From Pseudorhodobacter antarcticus (GTDB lineage Bacteria > Pseudomonadota > Alphaproteobacteria > Rhodobacterales > Rhodobacteraceae): a stretch of DNA of 7,618 nucleotides. Location of the stretch: NCBI GenBank assembly GCA_945861995.1, contig CAMAWZ010000112.1, positions 1-7,618 on the forward strand. The letters run 5' to 3'. Shown piece by piece: positions 1 to 7,618 of this stretch (positions are counted from its first letter, which is position 1; every line of letters begins with the position of its first letter). The notes beneath the pieces were generated by a model, which was not told the origin of the DNA, searched no databases, and saw only the letters and a program-made list of their open reading frames with translations. The translations under genes and the position numbers were made by a program.

Positions 1-1
1 G

Positions 2-994
2 CTGAATGTGCAATTGGTGCGGGCCACCGACCTTTTGTTGATTGGAATGGATAGGGTTCTGGCGGCGCTAAAAACCCGCGCGTTTGAACATAAAGACACG
101 ATCCGCATTGGCCGCAGTCACGGCATCCATGCCGAACCCACTACAATGGGGCTAACTTTTGCGCGGTTTTATGCCGAAATGGCGCGGGGCCGCGCACGAT
201 TGCGCGCCGCAAGGGCAGAAATTGCCACGGGGGCCATTTCGGGCGCGGTGGGCACATTCGCCAATATCGACCCATCGGTCGAGGAACACGTCTGCAAAAT
301 GCTGGGCCTGACGCCCGAGCCGATTTCCACGCAAATCATCCCGCGCGACCGCCATGCGATGTATTTTGCGACCCTTGGCGTGATTGCCAGCAGCATCGAA
401 AACATCGCCGTAGAAATCCGCCATATGCAGCGCACCGAGGTGTTAGAGGCGGAAGAATTCTTCTCGCCCGGGCAAAAGGGATCGTCGGCCATGCCGCACA
501 AACGTAATCCCGTATTGTCAGAAAATTTAAGCGGCCTTGCGCGACTAGTCCGTATGTCCGTGACCCCTGCCTTGGAGAATGTGGCCCTGTGGCACGAACG
601 CGACATCTCGCATTCATCGGTGGAGCGTGCGATTGGGCCAGATACCACCATCACACTGGACTTCGCGCTGCACCGCCTTGGGGGTCTGCTGGAAAAACTG
701 GTGATATACCCAGACAACATGCTGAAAAACATGAATAAATTTCGCGGCCTTGTGATGAGCCAGCGCGTGCTTCTGGCGCTGACGCAGGCGGGTGTTTCGC
801 GCGAAGACGCGTACCGCCTTGTGCAGCGCAATGCGATGAAAGTCTGGGAGGCGGGCGCAGATTTTAAAACCGAACTGCTGGCCGACTCAGAGGTGACAGC
901 CGCCCTAACCCCCGCTGAAATTGAAGAAAAGTTCGATATTGGCTATCACACAAAACACGTCGATACGATTTTTGCCCGTGTTTTTGGGCCGTAA
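2..994 (+). CDS. purB: Adenylosuccinate lyase, 5'-truncated by the window edge
   Basis: PurB catalyses two steps of purine synthesis in the cytoplasm: cleavage of SAICAR to AICAR plus fumarate, and of adenylosuccinate to AMP plus fumarate. It belongs to the fumarase/aspartase superfamily and acts as a homotetramer. The fragment carries the conserved block GRSHGIHAEPTTMG (bases 110-151), which contains the catalytic histidine region. It also carries the superfamily signature SSAMPHKRNP (482-511), the mobile loop that holds the catalytic serine. The reading frame is open to the left edge (codons Leu-Asn before the GTG at base 8), so that GTG is an internal valine and not the start. About 330 codons are present; the family is usually about 430-435 residues, so roughly 100 N-terminal residues lie outside the window. 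The C-terminus looks complete and ends in TAA. No frameshift is visible. Identification is firm. Confidence 0.96.
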   Translation: MNVQLVRATDLLLIGMDRVLAALKTRAFEHKDTIRIGRSHGIHAEPTTMGLTFARFYAEMARGRARLRAARAEIATGAISGAVGTFANIDPSVEEHVCKMLGLTPEPISTQIIPRDRHAMYFATLGVIASSIENIAVEIRHMQRTEVLEAEEFFSPGQKGSSAMPHKRNPVLSENLSGLARLVRMSVTPALENVALWHERDISHSSVERAIGPDTTITLDFALHRLGGLLEKLVIYPDNMLKNMNKFRGLVMSQRVLLALTQAGVSREDAYRLVQRNAMKVWEAGADFKTELLADSEVTAALTPAEIEEKFDIGYHTKHVDTIFARVFGP

Positions 995-996
995 TT

Positions 997-1012
997 CGCC
1001 CCGCTTAGGGCG
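997..1012 (+). terminator. Weak stem-loop just after purB
   Basis: CGCCC (997-1001) can pair with GGGCG (1008-1012) around a 6-base loop, three bases after the purB stop. It is GC-rich and well placed for a terminator, but no T-run follows it. It could equally be a small mRNA 3'-end structure or chance in GC-rich DNA. Confidence 0.22.
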
Positions 1013-1027
1013 GCGTTAACCGCGCTG

Positions 1028-1060
1028 TGCGAAGGTCGCCCCAAGCAAAGGGGAATCGCA
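1028..1060 (+). promoter_or_regulatory. Possible hairpin masking the fliG ribosome binding site
   Basis: The likely Shine-Dalgarno of the fliG-like gene is AAAGGGG (1047-1053), six bases before the ATG at 1060. Its GGGG (1050-1053) is complementary to CCCC (1039-1042) across a 7-base loop. An outer arm TGCGA (1028-1032) is perfectly complementary to TCGCA (1056-1060), which includes the A of the start codon. The two stems are separated by an asymmetric internal loop (6 and 2 bases). If it forms, the structure would cover both the ribosome binding site and the first base of the start codon. Pairing is seen in the sequence; any regulatory role is inference. Confidence 0.3.
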
Positions 1061-2145
1061 TGACAGATCAGGGTTTTGGGCAGTTTTTGGGGGCAATTGA
1101 ACCTGCACAGCGGTTTGCGCCTGCGCCCATCGCTGTGGCCCCGCGCACGTTGACGCGCGCGCAAAAGGCGGCTGTCATCGTGCGGTTTCTGATTTCCGAA
1201 GGCAGCAGCATTCCGCTGCAAAGCCTGCCTGACAAAATGCAGGCAGATTTGACCCAAGCGATGAGCCAACTGCGGCTGATTGATCGCACCACGCTGGCCG
1301 AAGTGGTTGAAGAATTCCTGAACGAGTTGGAACAGGTCGGCCTTGCCTTTCCGGGCGGTTTGGAAGGGGCGCTTGCCGCGATGGATGGGCATTTGGGGCA
1401 AAACGCGGTCACCCGCTTGCGGCGGATTGCGGGCAAAACATCGCATGCTGATCCGTGGGATCGGCTGATCAGTCAAGATACGGGGAAAATTCTGCCTTTG
1501 GTGCTCAATGAAAGCATCGAAGTGGGGGCAGTTATTCTGTCGAAACTGCCTGTGCCAAAGGCGGCCGAATTGCTGGGCAAAATGCCTGGGCCGCGCGCGC
1601 AGCGCACCGCCTATGCGGTCAGCCAAACCAATAAAATCGATCCTGAAACAGTACGGCGGATTGGGGCGGCACTGGTTGCGCAGCTGGATGCCGAACCCGC
1701 CCGCGCGTTCGATACAGGCCCCGTGCAGCGCATTGGCGCAATTTTGAACGTGGCCGCTGCCGCCATCCGCGAAGATGTCATGAAAGGGCTAGAGGCTGCT
1801 GACGCCAGCTTTGCCGAAGAAGTGCGCCGCGCGATTTTCACCTTTGTTCATATCCCGCGACGCGTGAATGCGCGCGATATTCCCAAAGTGATCCGCATCG
1901 TCGAACAACCCGTTCTTGTCACTGCGCTGGGTGCAGCCGCGGCAAAGCCCGAACTTGCCGATGGCGTGGAATTTTTCCTATCGAATATGTCGCAGCGCAT
2001 GGCCCAAGGCATCCGCGAAGACATGGCCGCGCGCGGGCGCGTCAAGGAGAAAGACGCGGAAGAAGCGATGAATGCCGTGGTCAACGCCATTCGTGAATTG
2101 GAGGCGGGGGGCGAGTTGGCCCTTATCCAAGAGGAAGATGACTAA
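1060..2145 (+). CDS. fliG: Divergent flagellar motor switch protein FliG
   Basis: FliG forms the cytoplasmic rotor ring that meets the stator and generates torque. This protein is 361 residues, close to the usual 330-365. The N-terminal domain covers roughly residues 30-130, starting at LTRAQKAAVIVRFL. In the middle domain the usual EHPQ motif is replaced by ESIE (151-154), followed by a recognisable helix AVILSKLPVPKAAELLGKMP. The C-terminal torque domain (about 220-350) is the best preserved: NMSQR (309-313), IRED (318-321) and RGRVK (325-329). By eye against E. coli FliG, R281 and D289 are kept, D288 is Glu and R297 is Lys. The K264 region carries an insertion of about five residues and the lysine cannot be placed. 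The ATG at 1060 is preferred over the in-frame GTG at 1027 because AAAGGGG sits six bases upstream. No other flagellar gene is adjacent; the neighbours are purB and a transporter. A FliG-family paralogue with another role is possible. Confidence 0.82.
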   Translation: MTDQGFGQFLGAIEPAQRFAPAPIAVAPRTLTRAQKAAVIVRFLISEGSSIPLQSLPDKMQADLTQAMSQLRLIDRTTLAEVVEEFLNELEQVGLAFPGGLEGALAAMDGHLGQNAVTRLRRIAGKTSHADPWDRLISQDTGKILPLVLNESIEVGAVILSKLPVPKAAELLGKMPGPRAQRTAYAVSQTNKIDPETVRRIGAALVAQLDAEPARAFDTGPVQRIGAILNVAAAAIREDVMKGLEAADASFAEEVRRAIFTFVHIPRRVNARDIPKVIRIVEQPVLVTALGAAAAKPELADGVEFFLSNMSQRMAQGIREDMAARGRVKEKDAEEAMNAVVNAIRELEAGGELALIQEEDD

Positions 2146-2167
2146 TAGCGCGGCCCTGCGCGCCAGC

Positions 2168-2209
2168 ATCTTGGCTGCGGGTGGCCTTGCGCAGGTTGCG
2201 CGCCAAGAT
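2168..2209. repeat. Perfect 8-bp inverted repeat between fliG and the transporter gene
   Basis: ATCTTGGC (2168-2175) and GCCAAGAT (2202-2209) are perfect reverse complements separated by 26 bases. Inside that loop GCGCA (2190-2194) can pair with TGCGC (2197-2201) in a further small hairpin. It begins 22 bases after the fliG stop and ends 51 bases before the next start, so it could be an mRNA 3'-end or processing structure. There is no T-run, so it is not a standard intrinsic terminator. Confidence 0.4.
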
Positions 2210-2260
2210 TAGGATGCGGGCCTTGTCCTGGTTTCAAACAGGGTGCCTTTTGGAGTGCGC

Positions 2261-3181
2261 ATGACCGCCGCCTTGCCTGAAAATGTCCCAGCCTTCCCGC
2301 CTGCAAAAGCCTTTGCGGGCAGTGGGATTGCCCTGTTCTTTGCAGGGGTTTTTCTGTTTTCCTGCATGGATGCTTTGGCCAAAGATTTGGTTGCGCAGTC
2401 CCCCGCGCTGCAAGTGGTTTGGCTGCGCTATGTGATTCAAGCGGTTTTGATTACGGCCATTTTGGCCCCGCGCCTTGCGCCGCGCAGTGCGCGCCCGATG
2501 CCGCTGCGCACAGCGCACCCTTGGGGCCATGTGATCCGCGCGGTTTTTCAAGTTGGGGCGACCGGGTTTTTCTTTGCCTCGCTGACACATATTGGGCTGG
2601 CAGAAGCAACGGCGCTGGCCGATACGAACCCTGTTTTGATCACCCTTGGCGCAGCGCTGTTTTTGGGTGAAAGGCTGACACCTGCGCGTATTATTGCCGT
2701 TATGGTTTCAATGATTGGCGCGCTGATTATTCTGCGGCCAGGGTTTGGCGTGTTCACCCCCGCAGCCCTTTTGCCACTCGGCTGCGCGGTTTGTTTTGCG
2801 GGCAACGCGCTGATGACACGGCGTTTGGGGCGAAACGAGCCTGCTTGGACTTCGCTGTTTTATGCGGCATGGTTTGGCACAGCGATGCTGACGCTTGCAC
2901 TGCCCTTCGTCTGGCAGCCTTTGCCGATGGATGATTTGTGGCGCTATATCCTGCTGGGGTTGATTGGCACGGCCAGCCAAGCGGCTGTGATTATGGCCTT
3001 TTCGCGCAGTGAGGCGGGGCTGCTTGCGCCGTTTGGCTATTTGGGCATTGTTTTTGCCAGCATCTGGTCAACCCTGATCTACAACGCCCCGCCCGATGGC
3101 CCCACGATCATCGGCGCACTTGTGATCATTTGCGCGGGGCTTTATGTTTGGGCGGGTGATCGCGCCCGAAAAACGGTCTAA
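2261..3181 (+). CDS. EamA/DMT-superfamily inner-membrane transporter
   Basis: This is a member of the drug/metabolite transporter superfamily, whose relatives export amino acids, nucleobases, sugars or other small molecules across the inner membrane. The 306-residue length fits the usual 280-310. Two EamA repeats are visible (about residues 22-158 and 168-298), and about ten hydrophobic helices can be drawn, roughly at 20-40, 52-70, 93-110, 115-135, 143-158, 166-185, 197-217, 228-247, 252-272 and 281-298. The first repeat ends with the family-typical segment LFLGERLTPARIIAV. The C-terminus RARKTV is basic, as expected for a cytoplasmic tail. The ATG at 2261 is chosen because GGAG (2252-2255) lies five bases upstream; in-frame GTGs at 2243 and 2255 are less well placed. 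The next gene starts six bases after the stop, so the two are probably one transcript. The substrate cannot be read from sequence; the neighbour hints at a lipid or envelope link, but only weakly. Confidence 0.9.
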   Translation: MTAALPENVPAFPPAKAFAGSGIALFFAGVFLFSCMDALAKDLVAQSPALQVVWLRYVIQAVLITAILAPRLAPRSARPMPLRTAHPWGHVIRAVFQVGATGFFFASLTHIGLAEATALADTNPVLITLGAALFLGERLTPARIIAVMVSMIGALIILRPGFGVFTPAALLPLGCAVCFAGNALMTRRLGRNEPAWTSLFYAAWFGTAMLTLALPFVWQPLPMDDLWRYILLGLIGTASQAAVIMAFSRSEAGLLAPFGYLGIVFASIWSTLIYNAPPDGPTIIGALVIICAGLYVWAGDRARKTV

Positions 3182-3187
3182 ACACAT

Positions 3188-4051
3188 ATGGTCTTTACCC
3201 GAAAAGCACTTGATTTTGCGCAGAATATCGCATTGCGCGGTGCGATTTTTGTGCTGCTGATGGTGCCTTACCGCCTGCGCGTGCGGGCAATGGGGGCAGT
3301 GGTTGAAAAGATCGTCTCGCCGCTTGCGGGATACGGCAAACGGGTGGAAGATAATCTTGCCCTAGTCATGCCTGATCTGCCAAAATCCGAAGTAGCGCGC
3401 CTGAAATCCCAAGTGGTCAACATGGCGGGGCGCACCTTGATGGAGGTGTATTCGGGGGCCGAATTTAAGGCCCATGTGGCAAATTCCCCGATTCGCGGCG
3501 CGGGCCTTGCGGCGATTTTGCAGGCGCGCGCAAACGGGCAAGGGGTGATTTTGGTGTCGGGCCATTTTGGCAATTACGATGTGCCGCGCGCCGTGCTGTC
3601 GGCGCAGGGGCATTCTGTGGGCGCGCTGTATCTGCCCTTTCGCAACCCCTATTTCGATGCGCATTACCGCGCCACGATCACCGCCATCGGCGCGCCGATT
3701 TTTCCGCGCGGACGCAAGGGCGTGGGCGAAATGGTGCGCCATCTGCGCGGCGGCGGGCTGATGGGGCTGCTGAATGATCAACGCATTGGCCATGGTGCGC
3801 GTCTTACGTTCTTTGGTCGCCCTGCCAAAACCGCGCTGTCGGCGGCTGAACTGGCCCTGAAATACAATTGCTTGCTGGTTCCCGTATATGGCATTCGCCA
3901 GCCCGACGGGATCAGCTTTGATCTGCTGATCGAACCGCCCATTCCCCATTCTACCCCTGAAATTATGACCCAAGCCCTGAATGACAGCCTAGAGGCCCAA
4001 GTGCGTGCGCATATGGATCAGTGGTTTTGGGTGCATCGGCGCTGGCGCTAG
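3188..4051 (+). CDS. Lysophospholipid acyltransferase, LpxL/HtrB/MsbB family
   Basis: This family transfers acyl chains onto lipid A precursors or related lipids at the cytoplasmic face of the inner membrane. The protein is 287 residues, near the 290-310 typical of LpxL-type enzymes. An N-terminal hydrophobic segment (about 15-28, ALRGAIFVLLMVPY) fits the membrane anchor. The catalytic HX4D box is GHFGNYD, with H126 and D131. Further family blocks follow: FPRGRKG (172-178), LLNDQR (194-199), FFGRPA (208-213) and the C-terminal QWFWVHRRWR (278-287), which resembles the tryptophan-rich end of LpxL enzymes. No clear Shine-Dalgarno precedes the ATG at 3188, only six bases after the transporter stop, so translation is probably coupled to that gene. 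Starting at Met25 or Met35 would remove the anchor. Which acyl chain and acceptor are used cannot be decided, so no gene symbol is given. Confidence 0.9.
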   Translation: MVFTRKALDFAQNIALRGAIFVLLMVPYRLRVRAMGAVVEKIVSPLAGYGKRVEDNLALVMPDLPKSEVARLKSQVVNMAGRTLMEVYSGAEFKAHVANSPIRGAGLAAILQARANGQGVILVSGHFGNYDVPRAVLSAQGHSVGALYLPFRNPYFDAHYRATITAIGAPIFPRGRKGVGEMVRHLRGGGLMGLLNDQRIGHGARLTFFGRPAKTALSAAELALKYNCLLVPVYGIRQPDGISFDLLIEPPIPHSTPEIMTQALNDSLEAQVRAHMDQWFWVHRRWR

Positions 4052-4071
4052 GGGGTTATTCTAAAACCGCA

Positions 4072-4773
4072 CTATTTCAGCACGGCACTGGCGACCACTT
4101 CGGCAGGGCCTTTGCGCTGAATAATCACCACAACGGGCGCATCCCCCACAGCGCGCGTGCGCAGGTTCAGCACCGCTTTACCCGACCACTGGCCCAGATT
4201 TTCCCATTGCGTGACGATGTTATGATAGGCAATTTCACGGCCTTCATTTTCGCCCCGCTCAATCCGCACTGTCGATTGCAGGCGATAGCGCACCAAATCG
4301 ACCACAAAATCGCCCGATAATGCAGCACGCGGCGTCGCGGTGATGACCACTTCATCGCCGCTGCGGGTTAGTTGCACATCAACCAGCGCGCGCACGGCGG
4401 CAATTTCGGCCCCCGCCTCGGCCCGATCATGGCCCTTTACGCGGGCGTTGCCTGCCACAATCATCTGCGGGGTATAGACCATATTATCATTGCGCGCGGC
4501 GGCATAGCGGCGCTGGCGTTTGGTGAATTTCTCTTGGGCGAACGTATCGCTCCAGCCAATATAGTCCCAATAATCGACATGCAGCGCCAGCGCGATCACG
4601 CCGTCTTGTTGGGACAATTCTTGCAGCAGCGCATCTGCGGGCGGGCAAGAAGAACAGCCCTGCGAGGTGAACAATTCCACCAACACCCCTTGGGTCGAGG
4701 TTTGCTGCGCCAATGCGGGCAAGGCCAGCAGACCCATTCCCAAAGCCAGTGCAACGTGTTTAAATTGTGTCAT
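4072..4773 (-). CDS. Secreted DUF1223 family protein with thioredoxin-like CxxC
   Basis: This protein has 233 residues. It starts with a clear signal peptide: Lys5, a hydrophobic run to about residue 18, then ALPALA with likely cleavage after Ala22. The mature part matches my recollection of DUF1223: VLVELFTSQGCSSCPPADALL carries a CxxC (C40, C43), HVDYWDYIGWSD (65-76) follows, and VYTPQMIV (99-106) has a proline (P102) where thioredoxin folds place their cis-proline. The C-terminal half is predicted mostly beta by eye. The fold suggests a periplasmic thiol/disulfide role, but the function of the family is not established to my knowledge. The ATG at 4773 is preferred over the in-frame GTG at 4782 because AGGTGA lies five bases before it. 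It converges on the acyltransferase gene (20 bases between stops) and diverges from acnA. I recall DUF1223 genes beside acnA in related bacteria, but have not checked this. Confidence 0.9.
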   Translation of the reverse strand: MTQFKHVALALGMGLLALPALAQQTSTQGVLVELFTSQGCSSCPPADALLQELSQQDGVIALALHVDYWDYIGWSDTFAQEKFTKRQRRYAAARNDNMVYTPQMIVAGNARVKGHDRAEAGAEIAAVRALVDVQLTRSGDEVVITATPRAALSGDFVVDLVRYRLQSTVRIERGENEGREIAYHNIVTQWENLGQWSGKAVLNLRTRAVGDAPVVVIIQRKGPAEVVASAVLK

Positions 4774-4796
4774 ATCTATCACCTATATTTGCGGCA

Positions 4797-4826
4797 TATT
4801 TACCCCCAAATCTGCACGTTAGCCAA
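4797..4826 (-). promoter_or_regulatory. Candidate promoter for the DUF1223 gene
   Basis: Read on the minus strand, TTGGCT (complement of 4821-4826) and TAAATA (complement of 4797-4802) are separated by 18 bases. They match TTGACA at 4 of 6 and TATAAT at 3 of 6 positions. The site lies about 25 bases before the start codon and is in an AT-richer patch. It is a weak match and the only reasonable candidate I found on this strand. Confidence 0.22.
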
Positions 4827-4898
4827 TCAAGGTTTTGCGAGGCAGGGGTAAGGGCACAGCTTTTCTAAGGCTCGCTCAGGTTTTCTGCAAAAACGCTC

Positions 4899-4927
4899 TG
4901 GATTTTCGGCATACAATTGCATACAAT
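4899..4927 (+). promoter_or_regulatory. Candidate acnA promoter
   Basis: TGGATT (4899-4904) and TACAAT (4922-4927) are separated by 17 bases and resemble -35 and -10 boxes (3 of 6 and 5 of 6 matches to the sigma-70-type consensus). Transcription would start near 4934, giving a leader of about 33 bases. The -10 lies inside the second copy of the tandem repeat at 4909-4928, so a protein bound to the repeat would compete with RNA polymerase. The first copy also contains TACAAT (4912-4917) but has no plausible -35. Confidence 0.3.
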
Positions 4928-4928
4928 T
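4909..4928. repeat. Perfect tandem 10-bp direct repeat upstream of acnA
   Basis: GCATACAATT occurs twice, head to tail, at 4909-4918 and 4919-4928. The 10-bp period is close to one DNA helical turn, so two bound protein units would lie on the same face. The repeat sits 38 bases before the acnA start codon and overlaps the best candidate -10 box. It is a candidate operator for the acnA promoter, but I do not recognise the motif as that of a specific regulator. It could also be a chance or slippage duplication. Confidence 0.5.
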
Positions 4929-4966
4929 TCACCAAATCCGCGATCATCCCCTAATCGGAGAAGAAA

Positions 4967-7618
<2,652 letters not shown>

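Noticed and set aside
169..831. 220-codon open frame on the minus strand
   Set aside because: Antisense to purB across its catalytic signature; the Ser/Arg-rich translation matches nothing I know.
1027..1059. In-frame GTG at 1027 as the fliG start
   Set aside because: No ribosome binding site precedes it, the extra 11 residues look like translated leader, and the ATG at 1060 has a good Shine-Dalgarno.
946..1626. 226-codon open frame on the minus strand
   Set aside because: Antisense to the end of purB and the first half of fliG; there is no coherent domain, and it spans an intergenic gap.
2221..2260. Promoter for the transporter gene, with TTGTCC as -35
   Set aside because: The sequence at the right distance for a -10 (around CCTTTT) does not resemble TATAAT; not supportable.
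3362..3973. 203-codon open frame on the minus strand
   Set aside because: Antisense to the acyltransferase gene, including its HX4D box; composition is that of a shadow frame.
4054..4068. GGTT/AACC hairpin between the convergent stops, as a bidirectional terminator
   Set aside because: Only four base pairs with a 7-base loop and no T-run on either strand; too weak to annotate.
4372..4851. 159-codon open frame on the plus strand
   Set aside because: Antisense to the DUF1223 gene, whose signal peptide, CxxC and well-spaced ribosome binding site identify the real frame.

Overview
The window looks like ordinary chromosome from an alphaproteobacterium, most likely a member of the Rhodobacterales (Roseobacter/Rhodobacter relatives). 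The basis is moderately high G+C by eye, strong G/C bias at third codon positions, the style of the PurB and aconitase sequences, and a divergent alphaproteobacterial-type FliG. I infer this lineage from recognised sequence style, not from a search. I found no mobile element, CRISPR array, tRNA, rRNA or phage gene.

Layout. Bases 2-994 (+) hold the 3' three quarters of purB (adenylosuccinate lyase), cut by the left edge. Bases 1060-2145 (+) encode a divergent FliG-like motor-switch protein with no other flagellar gene beside it. Bases 2261-3181 (+) encode a ten-helix EamA/DMT-family transporter. Six bases later, 3188-4051 (+) encodes an LpxL/HtrB-type lipid A acyltransferase homologue. Facing it, 4072-4773 (-) encodes a secreted DUF1223 protein with a thioredoxin-like CxxC. 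A 193-bp divergent intergenic region (4774-4966) separates this from acnA (4967 to the right edge, +), the TCA-cycle aconitase, which lacks only its last few residues.

The genes do not form one pathway. purB is purine synthesis, fliG is motility, the DMT and acyltransferase genes form a tight envelope-related pair, DUF1223 is a periplasmic candidate, and acnA is central carbon metabolism. The DMT and acyltransferase genes are almost certainly co-transcribed. The DUF1223 gene and acnA share one intergenic control region, which carries a perfect tandem 10-bp repeat at 4909-4928.

I do not see convincing evidence of a new biological system. The points most worth a second look are the out-of-context FliG with its altered EHPQ motif and possible Shine-Dalgarno-masking hairpin, the inverted repeat and tiny ORF after it, and the tandem repeat in front of acnA.
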